Shown here piece by piece: positions 20,623-31,749 of a stretch of DNA of 64,000 bases (position 1 is the first letter of the stretch; each line of letters starts with the position of its first letter). Source of the DNA: Roridomyces roridus (taxonomy: Eukaryota; Basidiomycota; Agaricomycetes; Agaricales; Mycenaceae); NCBI GenBank assembly GCA_029378245.1, contig JARKIF010000055.1, forward strand, positions 1 to 64,000. The letters run 5' to 3'. The notes under the pieces were generated by a model. The model worked only from the letters and a program-made list of their open reading frames with translations. It searched no databases and was not told where the DNA came from. Both the position numbers and the translations under genes were made by a program.

Positions 20623-21274
20623 GGCTGGATGAACTGAATCAGAACAATGTTCAGTTGAGAGACATGTCCTTTGACGTACCTGGTCGAGTTTGAGAGTCTG
20701 ATGCTCGTGCTGAGCTGGTTTGACGAGGTGGGAGAAGAGAGAGATTGATACGATCACGTGTTTAGATGACCGAATTAAATCACAATTTATAGTGTCAGCG
20801 CACCTTGCAACGCACCATTCACATCGCACACTCAACTCCCGCCAGCTGGCTTCCCCAGGGTTCTCACGTATTAGGCATGTTGTTCATTCGGACTCAGCAC
20901 TCATGATCAACAATAGCAAGTCGCCGCTCCGTGGCAAGGAGTTACAAGGAGTCGCGCGATGTCACCGCACGGCGGAGAAAAATACAAGGTAGCGAACCAA
21001 TCGGGGATTTGTGCCTCCCTACACAAAAGTGAGGTTGTACGAGATGCTCATCGCAACAATCGGATAGCGACCAATGATTCTCATTACACCGAGTCGCCGG
21101 GTGGCGCGCACAAATGCAACAAGTATGCACATCAAAGAAACCGCTATTGTTCTTCGTATCCAATTGTTCCCAAACTGGTTGGCTTTTGTCTCTGTTAGCT
21201 ATTAAAGCCTGCGATACGTGACTGAACGACTCGGTGTTCAACACTCCCATCTTCCATTTGCAACTGCCTATACG
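20623..21274. promoter_or_regulatory. Divergent promoter region of D and H
   Basis: This 652-bp spacer contains CGATCACGTG at 20751-20760 on the D side and a TATA-like TATTAAAG at 21200-21207 about 70 bases before the ATG of H. No protein gene is evident. Confidence 0.5.
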
Positions 21275-22220
21275 ATGACCTCCCAATCGCGACACATGCT
21301 TCTCCCAGACGATCCACGGGAACTACTTGAATCAGCAATGCCGATCTTGCCTAGAAAATCACCGCCGTATTGGCCGCTCCAGCCCAGTAGCAGTTCTACA
21401 GCAGAGCAAACTGCGCCAGATTTCTTGATCCGCATGGACGACGATTCCTTCCTCCGGGTTCTTGATGACCCGAACCTTCAGCAGGTCCTAGACCAAAAGG
21501 TCGACCCGATCATGGTGGAGGCGTCTCATGAGATAGAAAGAGAGGGAGATGTCGAGAGAGCTATCAGCCTCTACCTTCTACACACTGTCAACCAGATTTT
21601 GGCCCGCTATCTGGTGCGGAAGCGGCTGATCCAGGACGACTCGCAGTTCTTCTGCTTCACTCGCTCCAAAGAGCACTCCTCCGTTGTGGATGTTCTATGG
21701 AAGGTCAAAAGTGTTGATGTTCTCGCGCTGGAGTTGAAGAACTGGTGAGTTTGGCACTTTATAATGAAACACGCCGTACTGATCATATTCCAGGGGTGCT
21801 ATACGCATTGACACCGACTGGGACCCGGCGATACTGCCAATTTCTTCCCCAGAGGATGCGTTGGAGGCGGCGATTGAACAGAAAATTGCGGACGGCGTCC
21901 AATTGGGTGAAAACGCCACAGTTCTCCTGAAACAGCTTGTCAAATACCACAGCGCCTACGACACACCTTACGTGCTGGCATGCGATTGGGGAAATATGAT
22001 GTGCCTCGATATGGAGCCCAACGGTCTTCCATGGAACGACGACGATGTCGATGAAAATAGTTTCCCGGAAGTTCTGTATACAGCCGGGAGCGCGGCCGGT
22101 TCCGATGCGCTCACTTTCCACAAGATGGTGATAGCGGCATTCTTGCAGGCAGTGAAGAGATTGGACGGAAAGATCAAGAGTGCAATGCCAGGTCCGTTTT
22201 TGCCGCATGTGGGGGTTTAG
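21275..22220 (+). CDS. PD-(D/E)XK nuclease-like protein H
   Basis: Two exons (21275-21744 and 21794-22220) with a 49-bp GT-AG intron give 298 residues. The intron lies at the same codon region as in G, just after the E-x-K motif. Conserved features are REGDVERAISLYLLHTVN (89-106), SSVVDVLW with Asp139, and VLALELKNW with Glu153-x-Lys155. In exon two there are AIRIDTDW and LACDWGNMMCLDM, equivalent to the FDW...LD strand of G. The D-(x)13-E-x-K signature suggests a PD-(D/E)XK nuclease core. Sequence outside the motifs has diverged from G, so it is not a recent copy. It is divergent from D and convergent with E. Confidence 0.7.
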
Positions 22221-22510
22221 TCGACGTAGGAGAGCCGCAGAGCGTGCGAGACGTGAGCGGGTAGTGGTTGCCAGTATACTCAGCAATACAGTCATGATTT
22301 GAACCGGAGTCTGAGATCGTCGTGCGGATAGTCAAGAGCCGAGGCATGTATACCTGGCATATTTCACTGTTCTCCCTCGTAGTCCGTGATCTGTGCAAGC
22401 GCTTCAAGTTGTATTGACGCATCTAAGCAAAGTAAGTATCAAAGTCTCGTCCATCGAGGGCTCCCGATCTTCCGTCGTCAAATAATCCCCATGAAAATGG
22501 AAGGAGTGAA
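22221..22510. other. Short intergenic gap between convergent H and E
   Basis: About 290 bp between two 3' ends. No features seen. Confidence 0.5.
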
Positions 22511-23690
22511 TCAGTGACGACACGTGTCTGCAATTTCCTGCGCCTTCAACAGCAGATAATGGTAAGTGCTGGGAAGCCATTTAGACCAGTGCCAGGATGC
22601 GTGAAATTCGTCCTTGCGTGCGACCGAATCTGGCCTTGAATCATTCTCGAGTTGCTCTGCGGTGATTTCGTGTTCCCCAACAGTCTCGTCCGTTCCAAAA
22701 TGCTTGGCAAGTGCATGTAGCGTCGCATTCATCCTCTTGACCTCGTTTTCCACCAAACGAATACATCCGAAATCGATCACTGCGATGGGGAGCGAATCGA
22801 TTTGCTGCCGGGTCAGCTTCGAATAGTCGACAGGCTCGCCGCCGGACTGTGAGGCGAGCTGAGTGATCAATGACTCGGTGGAGAGACTATGTTGGAGCGC
22901 GCACTCCGTAGAATTACAGAATGACGTGCGCGACGGCTGGGCCTCCTTCGGGAGGACATTTCTGTCCATGAGGTCGGTATGCGCGACGCCGGTAAGAATG
23001 AAGAATGAAGAGATGATCCGCCAAACGCACTGCGTCCAAAATTGCGTTCTTGTGCTCGTCACAGACAAAAGTGAAGTGTAGATCCCGCTCCGAGTCGCAG
23101 TGCTCGTCATGAGGGCGCGGTGCAAGAGCTCGGAGAGTCTCCCCGGGAAAAAAACTCCAATAGAACGACCCGCACGCTCCTGGGCGGAAAGCGATCCTCG
23201 AGCCCGGGGGGAGCTGGGACCATGGCTAAGAAATAGCCGACCAAGCGAGGGACTGAGGGAGCCCTGAAACCGAGATAAAGCTGCATACGCCGCCACCTCG
23301 GTGCCCACATGCTCATTAGTCTGCCGAAAGATGTCGTATACTCGAGTGTCGTCGGAGACATACAATGGATCGTAGAGCCGAGCGACCATGTTCCAACCCT
23401 CGAATTCGACGTTCCACACTTGGGCGAATCGCAGGTGCGAGAGACCGACAGAAAGGCCCTTCGGCAGAATGATTTGAGGCGCCGGATATTTTGAGTGGGG
23501 TTGCACAGTGTATTGGGCGCAGAGCTTGAGGCGACCGTTGGGATGAGCCTGAACGTCAAGGTCTACCTGTGTAAATTCTATGCCTCTAGGATCGTCGTCC
23601 ATGGGAGTAGGTGCCACATGGGCGTATAGCTCGAATGTGGCGCCTTCGTGATATTGTGTTCGACGGATTGGGGAGAGGAATCGGTGGCAT
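22511..23690 (-). pseudogene. Kinase-like gene E, frameshifted paralogue of C and D
   Basis: The ATG equivalent to that of C and D is at 23690. An extra T near 23660 throws the frame off after a few codons. The longest frame then starts at 23617 and reads RFAQVWNVE and MVARLYDPLYV in register. It leaves register at about 23255, reading the wrong frame through the central lobe. It returns near 22995, where a duplicated GAATGAA-type stretch lies, to give HTDLMDRNVL and VIDFGCIRLV. The C-terminus is extended by 13 residues relative to D. At least three shifts are needed, so this is a pseudogene that happens to retain a long frame. Confidence 0.7.
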
Positions 23691-23798
23691 TAGTACCTGC
23701 AGTCTGGATGACAGTTAGAAAGTGGCCAAAAATATGCGCTTCCACCGACCTGGTTCACCTGGTGATTGGACCAAGGTTGGACGAGAAAGAGTTCGCAA

Positions 23799-23808
23799 CG
23801 ATCACGTG
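23799..23808. promoter_or_regulatory. CGATCACGTG element upstream of gene E
   Basis: Exact decamer, 109 bases upstream of the ancestral start at 23690. It matches those before C and D. Confidence 0.5.
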
Positions 23809-23940
23809 CTGAGATTTGCATCACCATTACCTCGGCTCACGTAAACAGATCGACCGTCTCGGCGTGTCTTGAGCGTGTCCCAATCAAACCAGACGGCTCT
23901 TCATAACATTCAGGTCAGATCATTGCATATTCCGTCCGTA

Positions 23941-25828
23941 TCATGTACAAAAGAAGTCTAAGAGATTCAGAGAAGAAGGAAATTCTAAACGGCCGGCGCA
24001 TCTTTCCGTGTCTCGCTCCCCGAGCCAGGCAAATTCACCACAACAGGCTCCGTCGCCCTCGAGGGGCCTTTTGTGCAAAAAGATCGTACCGAGGAAACAG
24101 CCAAATCCGGCTAGAGCCATGACCTGTACAATGCGAAGTTCAATTACCATAGGAGGTTGAATTTAATTTAGACGTACCCCGCTGAACAAAGCTGGTCTCC
24201 ACCAGACGAAATCGTTTGTAAGGAGGAGACCGTCGATTGGAGGGCCGACCAGGATTCCGAGTCCTTGGAGAAGTTTCAGTACGCGGAAGCGCATGGAATC
24301 AGAGTCAAACTCACCGCTAAAAGCGAAGGACAATCCGATGCGAGTTCTATTGCCCATGATTAGCGAAGAATACATGGGGCAAATGGATGAGCTCACCCCA
24401 GTTCAGACAGATCGTCAGTAAGAATAGCGAAGAGCGGGCCCATCAGCGATACAACTAGCAGTCAAACGCGATTAGCGGGTACAAAAGAGAGTCCGAATAC
24501 TTACTGAATCCCGCGAAGAATCCGTACAAGGACACCTATCGTGACGACACTCGCGTTGTCATGAATTCCAACCATCGCAAAGATGAGCACGGTGGCGCAT
24601 CCAGCCGCTACAGTAATCATGGTCTTGACGCTCCAGCGGTGGGAGACGAGTCCGGGGAATAGGCGGCCAATGAAGCTGGAGGCGTTCATGATGACGAGCT
24701 GCGAGTAATTAAGCGCGCGCAGGATCGTATTAGATGGAATCTTACAGCGTAAAAGGCAAACGTTGGGTCGATTCCGTGTTTCGTTGCGTCGAGTTGGAGG
24801 TAGAACAAAGGATAGTAGAATCCAATCCGTGAAGATTCCAACCCCAGCAGTCGCGACACAGTACGCCCTGTCGCGGGAGAATTTGTACAGAGTCGGGACA
24901 GAGAGGTACGGACTTTGGCGGTGGCGGGAGACGCGTCCGCATCAGACAGCACGCGAGGAGAAGTAGACCGGTAATGAGAGCAGCGCTCACGCGCACGGCA
25001 TTCGCAAACCCAAGTCGAGTATCGTAGAGCATCTTGTTGAGCATGATTGGATGTATCACAGCGCCGAGGGAAGAACCAGAAGCGACGAAGGGTCATGGCG
25101 AGGGCGCGGCGCTTCTTAAAGTGGTGGGATATGACGGCGACGCATGGGACGTAAGTCATGCCCGCACCAATGCCATTCGCGATTCCTTGGGTAAGGAACA
25201 CCTGCTGTGCGTCAGCGGGTTGAATATGACAGACGCAAGAAATTTCACCTGGTAAAATTGGTTGGTCTGAGCGAATGACAGAGAGAAGAGGGATAGCGCC
25301 ATGAGGAGTGAGCCGCCGTACATCAGCGGGTAGCTGGGAGACCATTAGAAGTTTGAGTTTGAAGAACGACAACTTACAAATAGCCGCGATCGTGGAGTCT
25401 TCCCGCGACAAAACCTCCGGTGAGCACGATAAAGATATTGACGCTTCCTATCCACCTGTCGAAAATTGGTACGGCGGAAAATACTGGATGGTATGACCTA
25501 CGAAATCGTAGATGACGAGGAGCGGAGCAGGTACTCTCGGACATAGAAATCTTGGTAGACACCAAAGGAGGTAGAGTATCTTTGAAGAGTTAGAATCGAC
25601 AAGGATAGTTCAAAGATGAGCGTACCCGAATCCGCAGAACATAATCAAGAATCTCATGAAAGAGTGAAGGCAAGCACAGAAAAGAAAGGCGACGACGTAC
25701 GAGCCAGCGACAGTAGCCCATGCTTGAAATCCTCGGTCGGGAATTTCAATGCCTATCGGTCTTGCTGTGAGCTCAGCCGAGGCCGCGCGTTTTTCCTCCA
25801 AGCTCTGGTGGTGGGTTGTCGTGGACAT
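23941..25828 (-). pseudogene. MFS monocarboxylate-transporter-like protein, frameshifted
   Basis: The gene starts at 25828 with an acidic cytosolic N-terminus and a DRGFQAWATVAGSYVV first helix, the usual start of fungal monocarboxylate permease relatives. Several exons with about 50-bp introns follow: TTSFGVYQDFYVREYLL, WIGSVNIFIVLTGGFVAGR, FLTQGIANGIGAGMTYVP, VASGSSLGAVIHPIMLN, GFYYPLFYLQLDATKHG, MNASSFIGRLFP, VSLMGPLFAILTDDLSELG and WWRPALFSG. Single-base shifts occur after RRALAMTL (near 25090), near 24895 and near 24835, none explained by a plausible intron. It is probably a decayed plasma-membrane transporter gene, or it carries assembly errors. Confidence 0.66.
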
Positions 25829-27290
25829 GGAGGAAGAGTTTGAGAAGGAACATCTAGTTGACCGTTCTTAAATACTACGCTGTCGGTCCGAGTGCGCCTC
25901 GGTATCAAGGGAGAAGGCGGACGTCGAAATGGAAGAACCCCTTCTTTGAGGTATATCGAATTTTGACTTTCTTAGTACGCGTTCACTGGATGCTTCCGCT
26001 GCGGGTGCGGCGCCAGAGTCTTTGCTGCTCCACTGCTGTAGACGCGGGTTGCTCCACTGATTCAGCAAACGCCGATTCTGTGGAGAAGGTGAAAGTCAGG
26101 AAGAAAAGCGGTCACGAGACTGTGAATCCCTTGCTTCCGACCTCATCATCCTGCCATCTCGACGTTCTACTTGGCACATTCTGTCCTTCTGCTTCTCTTG
26201 GGGCGTGTATTTTCCTGAGGGACCGACTTGGTTTTCGAGTTTTTTCCTGGTATCCAAGGGCCACGGAAGTCGACACGATTCAAGCTCAACCTTTAAGGAG
26301 TCCATTTCAAGTGGACCGGTAACCTAGTGAACAAGGTCTCCAAAGCTTGCCTGACGCACTTCTCGCGGACCTTCTCGAAACTTGCCTCTGACTGGAATGT
26401 TTTCGACAAACGCTTCCGAGGAGGATTTGCGACTCCTCGAGGTCTCAGAATACCGCCGGTTGGACGAATGGAAGTACGGAAGACAAGGATGAAATTCTAT
26501 TCCGACTCGACGCACTCAATCATATCCAGTTCCGGAATGTCTTCCGCCCAGTTCATCCAGCGTCAAATCGGTGTTGGAGCTCAGCGGTCAGCACAATATT
26601 ATATCCAACCCCCCGTCCGTCGCGGATTCTACTCGCCGCTAGTCGTCCTAGAAGCTGTTTCCACGTACAAAAGCGCCAGTCGTTCTTTCGTTCTTGTCCA
26701 CGACTTGGATTAGGTGTGCCCTGGTCATCTTCTTCCTACGCAACGATTGAAACTAAACGGATTTGTGCTCAAATTCTTGCGGGAGTCGGTTTATTTGACG
26801 ATTGGCTGCAACATTGACGACAAATGTCCGGGGAAAACAGGAGGAAATAAAATCAACGAGCTTTCTCTCAGCTTCGACTTCTTCACCGGTGACCAGGATC
26901 CCAGGCTTCCGCGCGCTTCTCCAAATTCTTGCGAATTCGAGGGTCGACGACTCACTGCGTACAACGTTATATTGATGAGTGGCTACCAATCCCTTGTGCC
27001 AATGTCTCACGAATTCAGCTCCTTCTACGCTAGAGCTCGGTGCAAGTTTGCTGCAGTGCATGGGCGCCCCGAGAAAGATCACTGTCCTCGGACAAAGGTC
27101 CAAATATGGAAATGCTGTGTGCCACGAGGCTTCTGCGCTCGCCACAAACGGACACAATGGGGCCGCTCTGACTCTGGCCTCCCGTCTTCGCCCTCCTTGT
27201 CCCCGTAACGAAAACAGCGCTCCAACCCGCGCAGGTCCTTCTAGTCTCCTTTCTACGTGATTCACCGACCAAGTCGCAGAGTTCCTTGTG
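25829..27290. other. Intergenic, nothing recognised
   Basis: About 1.46 kb between the transporter and the AA9 gene. Three plus-strand frames of 120-165 codons occur, but their translations show no family features and no conserved codon pattern. I would not call them genes. Confidence 0.45.
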
Positions 27291-28379
27291 ATGGGCTTCA
27301 GCACCTTCATATTCCCGCTCCTCTTTATCCCCTACGTTTCCGCGCATGGCTTTGTGCACAAAGTTTGGATTGGGACGGAGACTTTCTTGGGCAACACACC
27401 GAACGCCGAACCGACCTCAAGCATTGTGCGGCAGATCGACGACGTCGATCCAGTCAAGGGCGCCAATAACACGAATCTCAATTGCGGGCAAGATGCCCAG
27501 TTTGCCTCAAACATCACCGAGGCGAATCCAGGGGACCCAATGTCCTTTCTCTGGACTGGAGGCGACCTGAGTATCGTGCGCCCTCTTCCATTCTTGTCCC
27601 ATTGGTGTTAAGTTATTGCAGTGGCCCCATAACGTCGGGCCTATGTTGTGGTACATGACGTCCTGTGGCGACACGGACTGTACGACCTTCAACTCGTCGC
27701 AAGCGGAGTGGTTCAAGGTGGCGCAGGTGGGGCGCATATCGGGGGACCCTGATGGGAATTGGTACCAGGGCCTTATTCGTACGTCCTCCAATATGCTTCT
27801 AGCGGCGGCTGATTGGATTCTAGACGATGCTGCCGGCGTCCCTGCCAATATGACGCTCCCCACAAACATCCTTCCCGGCGCATACCTCATACGTCACGAG
27901 ATCATTGCGCTGCATCTTGCCACCGACCTGGGAGGGGCGGAGTTTTATCCTTCGTGCACGCAGATCCGCATTACTGGCAACGGCAACGGCAAGCCCACGT
28001 CGGACGAGGTCGTGCGATTTCCCGGTGGATACAGTGATACAGACCCAGGGATATTGGTGCCCGACGTGGGTTTTGTCTTGCACATCTTCTTCCTTCGCCT
28101 GCTGAAACTAGCCAGGTTTACGACGACCCTCCTCCCCCATACGCGTTTCCTGGCCCACCCATCGCTGCCTTTGTCGGTGCTGCACCCACACCCACGACTT
28201 CCGCTCATGCCCCTCCCTCGACCGCGCCGGCTACGGCGAGCAAGATTTGCAAGCTCAAACGCTCGTCCCTTACTGCGGGCATGTCCAAGCGTGACTTGAC
28301 GGAGAGCATCCGCCCGTCGGGCCACTTGACGAGCTTGATGCGCACCCTTACACTTGCTTTTGGTGGGCGTTCGCACTGA
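27291..28379 (+). CDS. AA9 lytic polysaccharide monooxygenase
   Basis: Four exons (27291-27575, 27622-27778, 27824-28065, 28116-28379) give 315 residues. An 18-residue signal peptide ends in SA, leaving His19 of HGFV as the mature N-terminus, one arm of the copper histidine brace. The second brace His is His98 in WPHNVGP, and the axial Tyr is in AEFYPSC. Family blocks RHEIIALHLA and FPGGYSDTDPGIL are present. AA9 enzymes oxidatively cleave cellulose or hemicellulose outside the cell. After the catalytic domain comes a short Thr/Ala/Pro-rich linker and a basic tail, with no CBM1. The start is the first ATG. Intron positions match the second AA9 at 49857. Confidence 0.9.
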
Positions 28380-28746
28380 GTGGGCCTTGGGCTTGTATGA
28401 ATTGTGTATTACCAACGGTAGCGAATGTATCCGTACGTCGAAAAATGAAATTTTGTATACACGTCCGTCTGTTCTGACCGCCATCATCGGCCAACTTGCC
28501 GCGCTTCCTTGATCCATTCGTCGTAGATCGTGATTCCGGACTCGGACTCGAGAGCGCTGATGGTGCTACTGGACACGAAGGCCGTCGTAGTCCGACATTT
28601 AGACTCAATTAGAGTCAGATCAGTATATTGTGATTCAGAGCCCGGGCCCGCCCAGCGTCGCCAAGACTTGCTTTCTACCACCATCGTCAAGACCCTTCAG
28701 TACGTTTCCCGAGGTTTACAACTGAGCCTCTGACATTCCTCGCAGG
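28380..28746. other. Intergenic gap
   Basis: About 370 bp between the AA9 and F-box genes on the same strand. No features identified. Confidence 0.5.
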
Positions 28747-30351
28747 ATGAACACGTCCTCGTACGGTCTCCGGTGTTCCCGATGCGGAACCCCTATCATA
28801 GCGACCTTCAATAACCAAGATCTGGTCGTTGACCCAGGAACGCGATACCACTCCCTTCTGCATTCCAATCTGGCGCCTCTAGATTCCGACTTGGACGTTC
28901 CCAAATCAATTCTGGGTGAAATTGACAGTCGTTGCCGCCATCTCGACCACGCAATATTTCGGCTTCGAGAGCAACTCGCTGAGCTGGAGAAGGAACGGCG
29001 AGCGATGGCCAGGCTCCGGGGAAGGAATAAAGGGATCCTCTCATTGCTCCGTCGAATGCCGACAGAAATCCTGGAAGAGATATTCTCGTGGAGCGTACCG
29101 TCTCCCGCCGACCACAGACGAGCGGAGCTGAGCTTGAACACAAGCCCCTGGGTCTTGACGCACGTCAGCAGTCGTTGGCGTGCAGTTGCTCTGGGACTCT
29201 CGTCTCTGTGGTCGGTCATCTTCCTTGATTATACCGACGGGCTGTATCGGAATTATCCCCTGTCGATGGTCGAGACGCAGCTCCGCCGAACACACAACTC
29301 GAAAATCCAGCTCTTCTTCCGCGGAGGCTCGCGCTTTAGGTGCCCTGCCGGTCCACAAAGGGAGATGTTTCAACTTCTCTCGCAGCACGCCTCACGCTGG
29401 GAAGTGCTCGATGTCACGCTCACGGACCAGTTGGCTTCGCTTCTACCCGACCTAAGCCACAACCTCCCGTCCTTGACTCGATTGCGAATCAGCTGGCAAA
29501 GACCGTCCAACTACGGAAACAGGGATTCCATCGACTGTTTCCGCACCGCGCCTGGTTTAACCGACATTTCTGTGCATAACCGGCATCAATTCACCCCCAT
29601 TGCATTCCCCGCACGCCAACTCACTCGATACAACCTCGATGCTTCCTGGGAAACACACTGGGGGATATTGACCATGTGTCCCCACCTGGTCGAAGCGGGC
29701 ATAACGATCGCTTTCGACGGCTGGGCCTTGGCCGAGCATCGTACCGTCGAATTGGACCATCTCCGCTCTTTATTCGTCTCAAAGGCGATTGTTCTAGACA
29801 GCCTCAAGTGTTCGGCCTTGGAGGAGATATCGTTCCCCGTGGAGGTCAAGGACGGTCCTCTCGTCTTTCATGCAGTCGAGTCGCTCGTTCAGCGCTCGTC
29901 TTGCACACTCCGGAAATTGTCCCTCCGCGGGTGTCCCTACCCATTCATCCTCACCAACTTTTTAGAACAACATCCCAGTGTTGATACGCTGCGCATTGCG
30001 GTTGTCGATGAGGGACACCGTGCATCTACGAACGATCTCATTTCGGAGTTGACGGGGGATCCCCGGGTTGCTGCAGGGTTATCATCTATGGGGTTCGCCA
30101 GCGTCGACAAAGCGGTCATTGATTACGCGTTCCTGCAACAGTTGCTGCAATGCCGATGGTACGTCGGACTCAAAACTTGCACACTGCTCTTCGGCGTGGA
30201 TCCAAGCACGTTTCCGGACCCGAAAACGTTCGCTCAACTCCAGGCTCTGCGAGATACTGGGTTGGATGTTACGCTTGCAACGGGGTCCAAGGCACAATCG
30301 CACATGCATGGTTGGTTCTGCGGAACTAGCTTCGGTTCGAGCTTGTACTAA
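28747..30351 (+). CDS. F-box protein
   Basis: Single exon of 534 residues. The N-terminus carries a CxxC pair (CSRCGTP) and then a predicted coiled coil (about 60-95, rich in Leu/Glu/Arg). An F-box follows, RRMPTEILEEIFSWSVP, with the WRAVALGLSSLWS helix that closes the agaricomycete F-box type (about 102-160). The remainder is Leu-rich, consistent with the degenerate leucine-rich substrate-binding region of these proteins. It would act in an SCF ubiquitin ligase, with unknown substrate. It lies just downstream of an AA9 gene, an arrangement repeated at 49.9-52.2 kb. It converges on the lactonase gene with an 18-bp gap. Confidence 0.85.
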   Translation: MNTSSYGLRCSRCGTPIIATFNNQDLVVDPGTRYHSLLHSNLAPLDSDLDVPKSILGEIDSRCRHLDHAIFRLREQLAELEKERRAMARLRGRNKGILSLLRRMPTEILEEIFSWSVPSPADHRRAELSLNTSPWVLTHVSSRWRAVALGLSSLWSVIFLDYTDGLYRNYPLSMVETQLRRTHNSKIQLFFRGGSRFRCPAGPQREMFQLLSQHASRWEVLDVTLTDQLASLLPDLSHNLPSLTRLRISWQRPSNYGNRDSIDCFRTAPGLTDISVHNRHQFTPIAFPARQLTRYNLDASWETHWGILTMCPHLVEAGITIAFDGWALAEHRTVELDHLRSLFVSKAIVLDSLKCSALEEISFPVEVKDGPLVFHAVESLVQRSSCTLRKLSLRGCPYPFILTNFLEQHPSVDTLRIAVVDEGHRASTNDLISELTGDPRVAAGLSSMGFASVDKAVIDYAFLQQLLQCRWYVGLKTCTLLFGVDPSTFPDPKTFAQLQALRDTGLDVTLATGSKAQSHMHGWFCGTSFGSSLY

Positions 30352-30369
30352 TACATGGGATTCACAAAT

Positions 30370-31749
30370 TCAAGTCCATTCCTCAGCTGCGATTTCCGCC
30401 AGGTAAATCTTGGTATCCGCATTGACGAGTAACCTCCCCTTCCCTGCAAAGACCAAGCTTGAGGAACTGACTCCGATGAATATCTTTCCCAGCAGCGTTC
30501 CTTTGGGGTCGAAAACCTGGGTACCATCTCCACACCCCACGTAGAGATTGCCGTTGGTGTCGAGCGCCAAGCCGTCTGGAACGTCGGTGTCGATGTAGGC
30601 GAATACACGACGGTTGGCAAAGGATTGGGTGTCTGGCATCACGTCGAACGCGTAAATTGTTGCTGGTAAAGTCAAGTTGATACCGGCTGTGACGCCTCCT
30701 GATTCACCCGAATCGGCTCTGGATTATAATGTCAGAGATGTAAGTGGGTAGTAGAATGCAACACCATGGCCTACATGTAAGCTGTCTTCCCATCGGGGGA
30801 GAAGGCAATCCCGTTTGGTCGCACGAACCCATCTGCAATGACGCGTACATCACCCGTGTCCGCGTCGAAGCGGTACACTTGGCTTGGCAACAGCTGGAGC
30901 CGGACGGAATCCATTCTCGAATCCGTATCTGGAAGACTTATCAGCGGATTTTCATAGGTTCGTGTGGGACGGACGGACGTGACATCCGTGAAAAATATCG
31001 CACGGCTCTGTGGGTGGATCTTGGCGTCGTTGAGACCAATGAATTGCCTTCCGTAAAAGTTGTTAAGTATTGTCGTGTCGTTGAACGGCGGCGACGGGTT
31101 GACGCGGACGACGCTCGGTGGCAGCGTACCGTTCCCTGTGGTCACCAGCAAGAGGTCTCCGCGGAACAGGGTGGCACCATTGTTAATCTGCACATCGGCA
31201 CTAAGTGGAACCTGGAAAGATTTAGTCAAACGACGTGAGAAGAGCAAGTCGACGTGCGACAGTGAAGTTGATTAATCCCGTGGTACTGTTCTCGAGGTCG
31301 TTCAGATTGAACATTGAGACCTTGGAGCCGTTAGACGGATGGAATTTTGGAGCCAGAAACCCACCGGTCTGCCGATCAGGCGCCCACCGGTGACGAAGAC
31401 TTGGTTTGTGGACGGAATCCACACTGGTCCATCGTGCGCAAATGCAAAGGTGTCATTTTCAATAATGGCGCGAACAGTCGGGTTGGGGCCGAGTATGTCG
31501 TTGAATCTGTCGTCGAAGACTTGGAAATACGGCGGTGTCAAGTTGACATTCGGTGTTGGCTCGAATAGTTGGGTGCCATTGCGGAATGGACCGTTGGGGT
31601 CCAGGACGGCGAAAGCACGCTTGTCTTCACGCTACAAGATTGAGGCAGCTGGGTCGGTTTGGTTGGAATGCACGTACAACGATGGGGGATTGCCCCAGAA
31701 CAAAGGCTGCGCTGCCAAGAGCAAGGGATAACGCTGGCCAAGGAATCAT
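30370..31749 (-). CDS. SMP-30/gluconolactonase-like secreted protein
   Basis: The ATG at 31749 begins a signal peptide (IPWPALSLALGSAAFVLG). The first intron is 31677-31632. Family features are FAHDGPVWIPSTNQVFVTGG, NNGATLFRGDLLLVTTGNG, FIGLNDAKIHPQSRAIFFTD, FVRPNGIAFSPDGKTAY and DVPDGLALDTNGNLYVGCGD, the six-bladed propeller typical of SMP-30/LRE lactonases. Other introns lie near 31220-31265 and 30725-30775. At about 31365-31400 a nine-base direct repeat, ACCGGTGGG, brackets 14 bases. This adds 23 bases and shifts the frame between VFVTGG and GFLAPKF, so the gene may be broken or have an unusual splice there. The substrate is probably a sugar lactone. Confidence 0.72.

Noticed and set aside
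26327..27208. Plus-strand frames between the transporter and AA9 gene
   Set aside because: No start context, domain or repeat supports them, and a minus-strand frame overlaps them with equal length.
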